From NCBI GenBank assembly GCA_036652795.1, contig JAVVVD010000008.1, positions 4,575-68,574 on the forward strand: a DNA stretch of 64,000 bases, written 5' to 3'. The notes under the pieces were generated by a model that made no database searches, had not been told where the DNA came from, and saw only the letters and a list, made by a program, of their open reading frames with translations. The position numbers and the translations under genes are program-made. Positions 33,511 through 42,484 of the stretch are shown one piece after another. How positions within the stretch are numbered: the stretch's first letter is position 1; every line of letters begins with the position of its first letter. The DNA comes from JAVVVD01 sp036652795 (GTDB lineage: Bacteria; Bacillota; Clostridia; Christensenellales; CAG-138).

Positions 33511-34731
33511 ATGTCAAATGTGGTCGAACGGTTTTTAAGGTATGTTTCCTTTGACACCCGTTCTGCGGACGGTGTGGATAAGATGCCAAGCACGGATACC
33601 CAGTTTGAGTTGGGACGTGCGCTTGTAGCCGAGATGCAGGCCATAGGACTTAGCGACGTGCGCATAGACGAGCATTGCTATGTGTATGGTTTTATCCCCG
33701 CTAATACGGCAAACGCGCCGGCCCTTGGCTTCATTGCACATATGGATACTGCCACAGATGCGCCAGGGCGCGGCGTACTGCCACGCATTGTAGAAAAGTA
33801 CGACGGCGGCGTTATCCCGCTAAATGATAATATCTCCATACTTCCCGGCCGCTTTCCCGAGCTTAGCCGCTATGTTGGTCAGGATATAATAGTTACAGAT
33901 GGCACCACTCTGCTTGGAGCAGATGACAAGGCAGGCGTTGCAGAGATACTCACTATGGCAGAGTACCTGCTTGCAAATCCACAGATAAAGCACGGACGTG
34001 TCTGCATAGGTTTCACCCCCGATGAGGAGGTCGGCAATGGTGCCAATATGTTTGATATAGCGGGATTTGGCGCTGATTTTGCATATACTGTTGATGGAGG
34101 CGAGCTTGGTGAACTTGAATACGAAAACTTCAACGGCGCGTCAGTCACAGTCCATATCCTGGGCAGAACGATCCACCCTGGTAGCGCCAAGGACGTGATG
34201 CTCAACGCCATACACATAGCCGAAGAATTCGATTCTTTGCTGCCTGCGGCTCAGCGCCCTGAACACACCTCCGGCTACGATGGGTTTTTCCATATTACAC
34301 AGCTTATGGGCAATGTTGACAAGGCGGCGATCGGCTATATAGTGCGGGATCATGATATGGATAAATTCAACGCCAAAAAAGAGCTTATGCGCCATGCCGC
34401 TTCCTTCATCAATGCCAAATACGGCAATGTGCTTACGCTCAGCATCAGGGATTCCTACTTCAACATGAAGGATGCGCTCGCTCCTCATATGCACCTTATC
34501 GACACTGCTTCAGAGGCTATGCGCGATGTTGGCGTTAACCCTAGCATAGTGCCTATACGTGGCGGCACAGACGGTGCTCGCCTCACATTTATGGGTTTAC
34601 CATGCCCCAATCTGTGCACCGGCGGCCACAATTTCCATGGCGTAACCGAATACATTCCCATACAGTCCATGGAAAAGGTTGTAGAGATATTGGTGCGCAT
34701 AGTGGTTCTAACTTGCGCGAAACAGCGGTAA
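33511..34731 (+). CDS. pepT: Peptidase T (tripeptide aminopeptidase)
   Basis: 406 residues, M20 metallopeptidase. Zinc ligands and catalytic residues lie in GFIAHMDTATDAPG (His, Asp), TLLGADDKAGVAEI (Asp), CIGFTPDEEVGNGAN (Glu-Glu), YTVDGGELGELEYENFNGA and the late RGGTDGARLTFMGLPCPNLCTGGHNFHG (final His). It removes N-terminal residues from tripeptides in the cytoplasm. A GGAGG site 9 bases upstream lies in the end of the preceding gene, indicating co-transcription. Confidence 0.96.
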   Translation: MSNVVERFLRYVSFDTRSADGVDKMPSTDTQFELGRALVAEMQAIGLSDVRIDEHCYVYGFIPANTANAPALGFIAHMDTATDAPGRGVLPRIVEKYDGGVIPLNDNISILPGRFPELSRYVGQDIIVTDGTTLLGADDKAGVAEILTMAEYLLANPQIKHGRVCIGFTPDEEVGNGANMFDIAGFGADFAYTVDGGELGELEYENFNGASVTVHILGRTIHPGSAKDVMLNAIHIAEEFDSLLPAAQRPEHTSGYDGFFHITQLMGNVDKAAIGYIVRDHDMDKFNAKKELMRHAASFINAKYGNVLTLSIRDSYFNMKDALAPHMHLIDTASEAMRDVGVNPSIVPIRGGTDGARLTFMGLPCPNLCTGGHNFHGVTEYIPIQSMEKVVEILVRIVVLTCAKQR

Positions 34732-34807
34732 TTTGTGGGTATTTGTGCAGCAGCCGCATGTTTGCTAAAAAATATTTAGTATTATAAAAATATTTTTAGA
34801 TTTACAC

Positions 34808-34836
34808 TTTACAAGCGCACGCAAACATACTAAACT
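34808..34836 (+). promoter_or_regulatory. Promoter of the PLP fold-type II gene
   Basis: TTTACA (34808-34813) and TAAACT (34831-34836) with a 17-base spacer, about 60 bases before the chosen start. Confidence 0.5.
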
Positions 34837-34897
34837 GTAGATGAATAAAGAGGATTAAATCCTTGCTAAACACAAAAATATGTGGGGTGTGAAAAAA

Positions 34898-36370
34898 ATG
34901 ATCGATTTAACAGTATACAAGGAGCAGCTCAGCAGGGCAATCGGCAGGGCAAAGGAAAACAATATCGTTATCCCGACCTTTGCGCAGATGCGCAATCCTG
35001 ACCTTATCCCTGAAAAGATCAAGTCCGGCCTTAAGCATGTTGGACTTTGGGATATCAATCCGCTTAATCTATTCCGCATATCATGGCGCAATGAGCCTAC
35101 CATGCAGGGCGGTACTTACGGCGATGTTAACTTCATCGAGCTTCCGCCAGAGCTTACCGGCGTTAAGGCGCGCATAATCGCACTGTGCGGCCAGTGGTTT
35201 CCTACCGGCTGCCACAAGGTAGGCGCATCGTTCGGCTGCCTCGTTCCCCGCCTTGTTACAGGCCAATTTGATCCCACCTACCATAAAGCTGTTTGGCCGT
35301 CCACAGGCAACTACTGCCGCGGTGGCGCATATAACTCCAAGTTGCTTGGCTGCGATTCAATCGCCATACTTCCTGCTGAAATGAGCAAAGAGCGCTTTGA
35401 CTGGCTAAAGCAGATAGCAGGCGAGGTCATAGCTACGCCCGGCTGCGAAAGCAATGTAAAAGAGATATTCGATAAAACCTGGGAACTTAAAAACACACGC
35501 AAAGATGTTGTTATATTCAACCAGTTCGAAGAGATGGGCAACGTGCTGTGGCACTATCAGGTAACAGGCAAAGCTATCGCGGACGCTTTTGAATCAATCA
35601 AGCGTCCTGGTGATAGGTTTGCTGGCGCCTGCTTTACCTCGGGTTCTGCCGGCACAATGAGTAGCGGCGATTACCTAAAAGAGCAATACCCGTTATCCAA
35701 GCTTGCTGTAGGCGAAGCGCTCCAATGCCCCACGCTGCTGAACAACGGCTTTGGAGGCCATCGTATTGAAGGCATAGGCGACAAGCACGTACCCTGGGTA
35801 CATAACGTTAAGAACACCGATATGGTAATCGATATTGATGATGATGATTCGCAGAATTTGCTGCGCCTGTTCAACACCGATGTCGGCCACAAATACCTTA
35901 AAGAGATTGTTGGCGTACCACAAAAAACAATAGATCAGCTTTCACTCATGGGTATAAGCGGCATTGCAAACATGCTGTGCTGTATCAAGATGGCCAAGTA
36001 CTACGAGCTGACTGAAAATGACGTTGTCGCTACCGTATATACCGACTCCGCCATAATGTATACCTCCCGCATAGACGAGCTTAACGAGCAGCAGGGCAGT
36101 TATGATATGCTTGCTGCCGCCCGCGACTACAGTGAGCACCTGCATGGCGTGCGCACGGACAGCATGATGGAGCTTTCCTATGAGGAACGCAAGCGCATCC
36201 ACAATCTCAAGTACTACACCTGGGTAGAGCAGCAGGGCAAAACCTATGAGCAGATCAATGCCCAGTGGTATGACGACAAGTATTGGACCGGCATCCACAG
36301 CCAAGCCGCCGAGCTTGACGCGCTGATAGACGATTTTAACGATAAAACAGGCGTACTCAAAAATATGTAA
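34898..36370 (+). CDS. PLP-dependent fold type II enzyme of unassigned specificity (cysteine-synthase-like)
   Basis: 490 residues from the ATG at 34898, behind GGGGTG. An upstream ATG at 34880 is possible. The probable PLP lysine is in PTGCHKVGASFGC, followed by a substrate loop of the PSTGNYCRGGAYNSKLLGCDSIAILP type and a glycine-rich FTSGSAGTMSSGDYL phosphate-binding region. The protein is longer than cysteine synthase (about 310) or TrpB (about 400), and the lysine context HKVGAS differs from the usual S-x-KDR. It belongs to a group often labelled PLP-dependent protein beta subunit. The reaction is unknown. It is monocistronic, with its own promoter and terminator. Confidence 0.7.
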   Translation: MIDLTVYKEQLSRAIGRAKENNIVIPTFAQMRNPDLIPEKIKSGLKHVGLWDINPLNLFRISWRNEPTMQGGTYGDVNFIELPPELTGVKARIIALCGQWFPTGCHKVGASFGCLVPRLVTGQFDPTYHKAVWPSTGNYCRGGAYNSKLLGCDSIAILPAEMSKERFDWLKQIAGEVIATPGCESNVKEIFDKTWELKNTRKDVVIFNQFEEMGNVLWHYQVTGKAIADAFESIKRPGDRFAGACFTSGSAGTMSSGDYLKEQYPLSKLAVGEALQCPTLLNNGFGGHRIEGIGDKHVPWVHNVKNTDMVIDIDDDDSQNLLRLFNTDVGHKYLKEIVGVPQKTIDQLSLMGISGIANMLCCIKMAKYYELTENDVVATVYTDSAIMYTSRIDELNEQQGSYDMLAAARDYSEHLHGVRTDSMMELSYEERKRIHNLKYYTWVEQQGKTYEQINAQWYDDKYWTGIHSQAAELDALIDDFNDKTGVLKNM

Positions 36371-36385
36371 TACCCCGCATATTTT

Positions 36386-36413
36386 GAAACCGGAGCCGCA
36401 TCGCTCCGGTTTC
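36386..36413 (+). terminator. Terminator of the PLP fold-type II gene
   Basis: GAAACCGGAGC / GCTCCGGTTTC, an 11-bp perfect stem, followed by TTTCTTTTT. Confidence 0.92.
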
Positions 36414-36505
36414 TTTCTTTTTGCAATCTCAGACTAGATCATGTATAATTATCGGAATATATATCATTTATTTTATTCAATTTCATCTATGGAGGAACAA
36501 CAATA

Positions 36506-37684
36506 GTGGATCTTTTTGAAAGCTATAAGTCCTATACGATGCCCAAGGAACTTATGCAATCCGGGCTATACCCCTACTTCAATGCATTGGAGACCGCGCA
36601 GGATACTGAGGTGGTAATACACGGCAAACGCACAATAATGCTTGGCTCAAACAACTATCTTGGTTTAACCAACGATAAGCGCACTATCGCCGCCGCCAAG
36701 GCCGCGCTAGATGAATTTGGCACAGGTTGCTCCGGCTCGCGCTTTCTCAATGGCACGCTTGTGCTGCACCAAAGATTGGAGGCAGAGCTTGCAAGTTTCT
36801 TCCATAAAGAGGCCGCTGTAACATTTTCTACCGGCTTCCAGAGCAATCTTGGTATAATCTGCGCACTCGCCAACCGCCACACCATAATCTACAGCGACAA
36901 TGAAAACCATGCAAGTCTGATGGATGCCTGCCGCCTTAGCTTTGCCAAGCAAACATCAAAATACGAGCATAACAATATGGCAGACCTTGAAGATAGGCTT
37001 TCCCGCGCACCGCAGGACGACCCTAAGCTCATCATTACGGACGGCGTGTTCTCCATGAGCGGTGATATAGCAAACGTACCGGAGCTGGTGCGGCTTAAAA
37101 ATAAATATGGCGCGCGCCTTATGATAGACGATGCGCACGGCGTAGGCATGATAGGTGAAAACGGCCGCGGTACAGCCTCATACTACGGATTAGAGGACGA
37201 GGTGGATGTGATAATGACCACCTTCTCAAAATCCCTTGCTTCGCTTGGCGGCTGCATGGCCGCCACTGAAGATGTTGCCTATTACGTACGGCATAAATCC
37301 CGCCCATTCATATTCAGCGCCAGCATACCACCGGCAAATGCCGCCTCCGCGCTGGAAGCACTGCATATTATGCTCAGCGAGCCGGAGCGCATAAAGGCGC
37401 TTATCAATATCGCGGAATATATGCGCTGCAAACTGCGCGAATATAATATACCGATAATGGATGGCTGCACCGCAATAATTCCGATATACACCTATGACGC
37501 CACCCGAACACTAAAGATCGCAAAACAGCTGCTGGAAAACGGCGTATACGTTAATCCCGTGCTGCCGCCCGCCGTACCTGACGATATGTGCCTGCTGCGC
37601 ACCAGCTATACGGCCACCCATACAAAGGATCAGATGGATAAGGCGGCGCAGATAATTAAATATGTATTTGAAAATATCAAATAA
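36506..37684 (+). CDS. Alpha-oxoamine synthase, serine palmitoyltransferase-like
   Basis: 392 residues from a GTG with GGAGG 10 bases upstream. Fold type I alpha-oxoamine synthase (BioF, KBL, SPT and HemA relatives). PLP lysine is Lys242 in MTTFSKSLASLGG. MIDDAHGVGMIGENGRG provides Asp208 and His211, and NENHAS provides His135. The N-terminus GLYPYFNALE, GSNNYLGLTND and GCSGSRFLNGTLVLHQRLE resemble bacterial serine palmitoyltransferase more than BioF or KBL. It condenses an amino acid with an acyl-CoA. The exact pair is uncertain: KBL (glycine + acetyl-CoA) or BioF (alanine + pimeloyl) remain alternatives. No bio genes lie beside it. Confidence 0.7.
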   Translation: MDLFESYKSYTMPKELMQSGLYPYFNALETAQDTEVVIHGKRTIMLGSNNYLGLTNDKRTIAAAKAALDEFGTGCSGSRFLNGTLVLHQRLEAELASFFHKEAAVTFSTGFQSNLGIICALANRHTIIYSDNENHASLMDACRLSFAKQTSKYEHNNMADLEDRLSRAPQDDPKLIITDGVFSMSGDIANVPELVRLKNKYGARLMIDDAHGVGMIGENGRGTASYYGLEDEVDVIMTTFSKSLASLGGCMAATEDVAYYVRHKSRPFIFSASIPPANAASALEALHIMLSEPERIKALINIAEYMRCKLREYNIPIMDGCTAIIPIYTYDATRTLKIAKQLLENGVYVNPVLPPAVPDDMCLLRTSYTATHTKDQMDKAAQIIKYVFENIK

Positions 37685-37691
37685 TAAACAT

Positions 37692-37724
37692 AAAGGGAAC
37701 GCTGAATAAATCAGCGTTCCCTTT
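37692..37724. terminator. Bidirectional terminator between the oxoamine synthase and deoD
   Basis: A perfect 14-bp stem (AAAGGGAACGCTGA and complement) around a 5-base loop, with A/T runs on both sides, serves the two convergent transcripts. Confidence 0.9.
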
Positions 37725-37739
37725 ATAATCGGATCAATA

Positions 37740-38444
37740 TCAGGCCATCTCCAGCGCTAGCTCCATCATCTTAGTGAAGGAGTTTTGCCGTTGCTCGGCG
37801 CTGCACGCTTCGCCCGTAACAAGGCTGTCGGATATCGTACAGATGCACAAGGCATTCTTACCTGCACGAGCGGCATTCATATACAGTGCGGCACTTTCCA
37901 TCTCCACCGCCAACACGCCCATCTTCTGCCACTCCATTGTGCTCATCGAATCATCATAGAACAGGTCGTTTGAAAGTATGTTACCTACTGTAACTGGTAT
38001 GTCAAGGCGCAGTGCTGTATCCGTAGCCTTTTTTAGCAATGCATAGCTTGCTGTTGGCGCATAGATGCCGGGCAGCTTAAACTGATCTGCATATACCGAA
38101 TTATAGCTTGCGCTCATAGCGATAACGATACTGCGCACTTCCAGCTCTGCGCTTATAGCGCCTGCGCTGCCTATACGAATTATGTTATCAACATCATAAA
38201 AGTTAAACAGCTCATAGGAGTATATGCCTATGGACGGCATACCCATTCCGCTTGCCATTACGGACACGCGTTTGCCATGGTATTCACCGGTATATCCATG
38301 GATGCCTCGCACATTATTTACTAGCACAACATTTTCAAGGAAGTTTTCTGCGATAAATTTAGCACGCAATGGGTCGCCCGGCATCAGCACTGTTTTGGCA
38401 AAATCGCACGGGGCACATTCGATATGCGGCGTTGGGGTATTCAT
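37740..38444 (-). CDS. deoD: Purine nucleoside phosphorylase, DeoD type
   Basis: 234 residues, the hexameric PNP size. GDPLRAKFIAENFLENVVLVNNVRG (phosphate site), ASGMGMPSIGIYSYELF, VEMESAALY (nucleoside site) and SDSLVTGE near the end are characteristic. It splits purine (deoxy)nucleosides into base and sugar phosphate, matching the nucleoside-type importer 8 kb away. It is last in the run beginning at ecfA1, 2 bases after rmuC. Confidence 0.96.
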   Translation of the reverse strand: MNTPTPHIECAPCDFAKTVLMPGDPLRAKFIAENFLENVVLVNNVRGIHGYTGEYHGKRVSVMASGMGMPSIGIYSYELFNFYDVDNIIRIGSAGAISAELEVRSIVIAMSASYNSVYADQFKLPGIYAPTASYALLKKATDTALRLDIPVTVGNILSNDLFYDDSMSTMEWQKMGVLAVEMESAALYMNAARAGKNALCICTISDSLVTGEACSAEQRQNSFTKMMELALEMA

Positions 38445-38446
38445 GT

Positions 38447-39820
38447 TCAGTCCTCCTCATTTGTTTTTGTTACATCATCATCTGCAAACGGCTCTGTATC
38501 CGGTAGATATAGCTTTATCTCCGTCTGCGGCATGGTTGTGACCTCCTTTAGGCGGTGGCGTATCTGACGCGTACGTACGCCTATAAGTGAGTCCAGCTCA
38601 TTGTTGGCGCGTGTAAGGCGATCCTGAGTGCGCTCAAGCACGTCCTGAAATTTATCGAACTCCGTCTTTACAGCTGAAAGCACCTTCCATACCTCGCCGC
38701 TGCGCTTCTGTATGGCTACGCTGCGAAAGCCCATCTGCAAGCTGTTAAGCAGCGCAGCCATTGTGGATGGGCCTGCTATGCTCACGCGATAATCGTGCTG
38801 AAGCTGCTCTATCAGCCCCAGCTTTACGGCCTCGGCATACAGTCCCTCTGTCGGTAAAAACATTATGCCAAATTCCGTCGTCTCCGGCGGTGCAATGTAC
38901 TTATCATGGATATCCTTAGCAGATGAACGTATGCGGCTTTTGAGCACCTCTTTAGCGGCAGCTACACGCTCCGGTGCGGCGCTCTCGTATGCGTCCATAA
39001 GATCGGAGTATGCATCCATTGGGAATTTGCTATCGATTGGCATATATATATGGTTATCATCATCGGCTGGCAGCTTTATGGCATACTCCACAGGGTTTTT
39101 GCTGTTTGGCGTGATAACCACGTTAATGTCGTACTGCTCAGGCGCGAGTATCTCCGAAAGTATCGCACCTAGCTGTATCTCACCTAGCATTCCGCGTGTC
39201 TTTACGTTTGAGAGTACCTTTTTTAAGTCGCCCACACCGATAGCCAGCGTCTGCATCTCGCCTAATCCCTTATACACCTGCTCCAGCCTTTCGTTAACCA
39301 GCGTAAAGGACTGTGTCATACGTTCTTCAAGTGTTTTTTGCAGTTTTTCATCAACTATCTGGCGTATCTCGTCCAGCTTTTTATTGTTGTCCTCCTGCAT
39401 GTAGGCAAGCTTCTTTTCAACGGTGTTGCGGATATTTTCAAGCTTTTGCTCGTTTTCCGTAGCAAATGTCTTTAACCGCTCCTCAAGCTGCCCAGTTGCA
39501 CCTGAAAGGGTTTTTTGTATTTGTTCCTGCTTTTGCACAAGGTTGTTGTCTATTTCAGCAAGCTTCAGAGATTGCAAAGCATCGCCGCGCGCCTGACTGT
39601 TTGCCAGCATGTCGCCCAGCGTCTTTATTGAGCGCTGCAACGTATCTGCCAGTTCAAGGCGCATATCGCGCTGCTGCTCCTCCATCTCGCGCTTTATACG
39701 CTCCACCTGCCTGAGCAACTCCTCATCGTTGCCGCGCCTGGATAGCTGTATTGCCATCATAACCACCAGCGCCACAGCAATCACGCATAGTATGTACAGC
39801 AGGATATCCGTCATTTGCAT
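38447..39820 (-). CDS. rmuC: RmuC family protein
   Basis: 457 residues. An N-terminal membrane anchor (ILLYILCVIAVALVVMMAI) and a long coiled coil (about 35-190) lead to the RmuC nuclease-like domain, with GEIQLGAILSEILAPEQYDINV, PIDSKFPMDAYSDLMDAYE and PTEGLYAEAVKLGLIEQLQ. RmuC limits recombination between inverted repeats and is linked to the PD-(D/E)XK fold. It shares one base with the ECF S-component gene. Start at 39820 or at the ATG two codons later. Fits a mid-operon position. Confidence 0.93.
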   Translation of the reverse strand: MQMTDILLYILCVIAVALVVMMAIQLSRRGNDEELLRQVERIKREMEEQQRDMRLELADTLQRSIKTLGDMLANSQARGDALQSLKLAEIDNNLVQKQEQIQKTLSGATGQLEERLKTFATENEQKLENIRNTVEKKLAYMQEDNNKKLDEIRQIVDEKLQKTLEERMTQSFTLVNERLEQVYKGLGEMQTLAIGVGDLKKVLSNVKTRGMLGEIQLGAILSEILAPEQYDINVVITPNSKNPVEYAIKLPADDDNHIYMPIDSKFPMDAYSDLMDAYESAAPERVAAAKEVLKSRIRSSAKDIHDKYIAPPETTEFGIMFLPTEGLYAEAVKLGLIEQLQHDYRVSIAGPSTMAALLNSLQMGFRSVAIQKRSGEVWKVLSAVKTEFDKFQDVLERTQDRLTRANNELDSLIGVRTRQIRHRLKEVTTMPQTEIKLYLPDTEPFADDDVTKTNEED

Positions 39821-40329
39821 TATACCTTCTGTCTACCCACGATGCCCACGGCACTGATTGCAAATATGCCTATTGTCACACCGCCAGCGTATTGTATCAG
39901 GTTAAACAGCAACCCTGCCGCAGCCGCAGCCATGCTGCCCAGCAGTGCCCATTCATACAAAAAATAACCCAGCGGCATTATAAGTCCCGCAACCAGCAGC
40001 GCGCCCAATTTAAATTTTGGCCAGCGCGACATCAGCACCCCTGCGCATAGCGCCATAAGCCCCTTTATCACAAATGTTGCAGGCGCATATATGAAGCTTC
40101 CTAGGAACATGTCCGCCAAAGCGCTGCCTATTGCCGCTACTACCGCGCCAAGCGGGCCTCCCAGTACGAATGCACAAACATACACCGCCGCATCCCCCAT
40201 GTTAACATACGCGCCGGTTATATTGGGTATTGGTATTGCAAGGAACATTGTGGTTATCACAACTATTGCGCACATCAGTGCGCCCAGCACCGTCCGTCTT
40301 ATCTTTTCGTCACCCTTAGTCTTATTCAT
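39820..40329 (-). CDS. ECF transporter S component, substrate unassigned
   Basis: 169 residues and about five or six membrane helices. IPNITGAYVNMGDAAVYVCAFVLGGPLGAVVAAIGSALADMF and SFIYAPATFVIKGLMALCAGVL match the COG4720-type S components (ECF-ribofla_trS superfamily). These bind vitamins or precursors and recruit EcfA1A2T. Linkage in the same run as ecfA1-ecfA2-ecfT is unusual for group II ECF systems and hints that this may be a main client. It starts 6 bases after the upstream dehydrogenase. Confidence 0.85.
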   Translation of the reverse strand: MNKTKGDEKIRRTVLGALMCAIVVITTMFLAIPIPNITGAYVNMGDAAVYVCAFVLGGPLGAVVAAIGSALADMFLGSFIYAPATFVIKGLMALCAGVLMSRWPKFKLGALLVAGLIMPLGYFLYEWALLGSMAAAAAGLLFNLIQYAGGVTIGIFAISAVGIVGRQKV

Positions 40330-40335
40330 TTTTTG

Positions 40336-41286
40336 TCACCTTTCGAGCTTTCTGTAGCCAGTTTCTCTGTCTATCACGTTATGCAGCGGTTTTCCCGCCA
40401 TAATCGCTGTAATATTAAGTGCGGCTATGTCCACCATATTGTCCAACGTCTTTTTCAGATGAAAGAATCCTGAAACATGCGGTGTAATCAGCGCATTTTC
40501 ACACTTCCATAACGGATGATCTTTTGGCAGCGGCTCCGGATCGGTCACGTCTAGGCCCGCCAATATCTGCCCACGCTGCACGGCGTCGGTAAGTGCCTGA
40601 GTATCTATCGCATTTCCGCGGCCAACATTTAATACAATAGCGCCCTGCTTCATTGAATCTATACGCATCTTATTGATCACATGGCGCGTTTCGCCATTTC
40701 CCGGCATTGCAAGCGCAATAATATCCGCGCGCGGTATCAGCTTGTCCAAATTTTCCACAAGATACAATTCATCTATATATTCAGGTTTTCTTGTGTCCTT
40801 GCGGCGCACTCCAATTGTATATGCGCCCAATGCCTTGGCTTTACGTGCAAATTCACCGCCAATATCGCCAAGACCTATTGTCAGCACCACCGATCCTGCA
40901 ACCGAATTAACGTTCCCCATATCTTGCCAGCTGCATTTGAGCTGGTTATCGCGATATTGATGCATTCTTTTCATAAGCATTAGCATCATGCCCAGCATAT
41001 GCTCGCTTATCGCCAAGCCGAAAGCGCCAGTGGTATTTGTAAGTTCGCATCCTTTGGGCAGTATGTCCACATATCCGTCAGTGCCTGCCGTAAATAGCTG
41101 CAACAGCTTTAGATCTTGCGCGGCCTTTATAAGGTCAAACCCGATATTACCAAACACTACCTCTATGTTCTCCATAAGCTTCGCGCTTACCTTGTCTGCA
41201 TCACAATATATGTACTCTGTGCCCGCGATGCTTTCAAGGATCGCCTTATGCTCCGCCGTTACCGGTGGTGTTACCAGAATTTTCAT
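40336..41286 (-). CDS. D-isomer-specific 2-hydroxyacid dehydrogenase family protein
   Basis: 316 residues. The NAD-binding loop is LGDIGGEFARKAKALGA, the catalytic Arg is in LNVGRGNAIDTQAL and the catalytic His is in LITPHVSGFFHL. The N-terminal catalytic domain is divergent and short (about 95 residues), so the substrate cannot be named: glyoxylate/hydroxypyruvate, lactate-type or phosphonate acids are possible. It overlaps truA by 4 bases. Confidence 0.88.
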   Translation of the reverse strand: MKILVTPPVTAEHKAILESIAGTEYIYCDADKVSAKLMENIEVVFGNIGFDLIKAAQDLKLLQLFTAGTDGYVDILPKGCELTNTTGAFGLAISEHMLGMMLMLMKRMHQYRDNQLKCSWQDMGNVNSVAGSVVLTIGLGDIGGEFARKAKALGAYTIGVRRKDTRKPEYIDELYLVENLDKLIPRADIIALAMPGNGETRHVINKMRIDSMKQGAIVLNVGRGNAIDTQALTDAVQRGQILAGLDVTDPEPLPKDHPLWKCENALITPHVSGFFHLKKTLDNMVDIAALNITAIMAGKPLHNVIDRETGYRKLER

Positions 41287-42044
41287 ATTATGTAATCCTC
41301 CGTATCAAAATCGCTATATTCCACACGCCACAGCGTCAACCCATGTGGCGGCGCCGTAGGCCCCGCATCCTCCCTGCGTCCACTTGACAATGCGGCGTTA
41401 ATCACATCAGCACCGCAACGTCCCATGCCTATATCTATCATAGTGCCAACAAGTATCCTTACCATATTATACATAAAGCCGCTACCCGCCACATCATAAT
41501 GCAGCAAGCTGCCCTCTTTGCTCCATTGTGAGCGATATATACGGCGTATGGTACTCTCTACTTCCGCGCCAGCTGCCTTAAAAGCAGCAAAATCATGCTC
41601 ACCCAGCACCATTTCAGCCGCCGCCTGCATATGCGCCATGTCCAATGCATAATGGATATGCAGTGCAGTGCTCCTCGTGAATACCCCCGCATGTTGACTA
41701 TTCTGTATGGTATAGCGATAGTGTTTTCGCGTTACGTCAAAGCGGGCGTGAAAGCCTTCCGCCGCGCCGCTGTACATAATCCTTATGTCCCGCGCAAGCC
41801 CAGCGTTAAGCGCATAGCAGAACTTATCCGGCGGTATCCGGCTTGATGTGTCGAAGTGCGCCACCTGCGCCCTTGCGTGCACTCCGCTGTCCGTGCGCCC
41901 CGAGGCGTGCAGTATAATCTCCTCGCCCGTAAGCTTTTTAAGTTCCCTTTGCACAACCTCCTGCACGGCAAGCCCGTTTGGTTGCACCTGCCATCCCACA
42001 TATTGCGTACCGTCATATTGGATTATCATGCGTATCCGTGTCAT
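41283..42044 (-). CDS. truA: tRNA pseudouridine(38-40) synthase TruA
   Basis: 253 residues. RIRMIIQYDGTQYVGWQVQPN opens the protein. The catalytic Asp lies in HASGRTDSGVHARAQVAHF, and SGFMYNMVRILVGTMIDIG closes the fold. It modifies uridines in the tRNA anticodon arm. Order ecfA1-ecfA2-ecfT-truA is conserved in Bacillota, but here a small unknown gene intervenes 5 bases upstream, and rplM-rpsI do not follow. Confidence 0.97.
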   Translation of the reverse strand: MTRIRMIIQYDGTQYVGWQVQPNGLAVQEVVQRELKKLTGEEIILHASGRTDSGVHARAQVAHFDTSSRIPPDKFCYALNAGLARDIRIMYSGAAEGFHARFDVTRKHYRYTIQNSQHAGVFTRSTALHIHYALDMAHMQAAAEMVLGEHDFAAFKAAGAEVESTIRRIYRSQWSKEGSLLHYDVAGSGFMYNMVRILVGTMIDIGMGRCGADVINAALSSGRREDAGPTAPPHGLTLWRVEYSDFDTEDYII

Positions 42045-42049
42045 GCGCT

Positions 42050-42484
42050 TTACCCGGTTTTCTCTCTTTTAAGTATGCTGCGCACCTGCTGCGTAGCGAG
42101 ATTTTGTATAAAGCACATTTCAATCTCTCCGTTGCGCAGATACAGTGTCATAACGTCCCGCTCTGGCAGTTCCGCAAGCATCAGCAATATATCGCCATTC
42201 GCCGTAACGTCTGATGGAAAGCCAGCAGCGCGGCTCGCTTCAACCGCCTCCGTCATATCAACGTTGGCAAGCAGCCCCGATATTGACGTATCCTTTGTTT
42301 CGCCCACCACAAACAAATCGTCACCATATAGCGAATAGCCAAAGGCGTTTAGCTTTGTTGCAAGCTTATCCAGCTCGCTCTCACCACTTACAGACAGCCC
42401 CCATATCACAGCTGCGGCAAACAGTCCTGCGGCGATTATCAAAATCACTGTGCGCGCACGTTTGCTAGTTACAACAGCGTCCAT
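42050..42484 (-). CDS. Small single-span membrane protein of unknown function
   Basis: 144 residues. A basic N-terminus (SKRAR) and one helix (about 12-31, TVILIIAAGLFAAAVIWGL) anchor a soluble domain of about 105 residues with alternating charged strands (GYSLYGDDLFVVGETKD, LPERDVMTLYLRNGEIEMCF). No known domain was recognised. Its start overlaps the last 16 bases of ecfT and it ends 5 bases before truA, so it is transcribed with them. A role tied to the ECF module is only a guess. Confidence 0.7.
   Translation of the reverse strand: MDAVVTSKRARTVILIIAAGLFAAAVIWGLSVSGESELDKLATKLNAFGYSLYGDDLFVVGETKDTSISGLLANVDMTEAVEASRAAGFPSDVTANGDILLMLAELPERDVMTLYLRNGEIEMCFIQNLATQQVRSILKREKTG

Noticed and set aside
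36506..37684. Reading the oxoamine synthase as BioF to complete a biotin pathway with birA-bioY
   Set aside because: No bioA, bioB or bioD nearby, and its motifs fit SPT-like proteins better. Kept only as an alternative.
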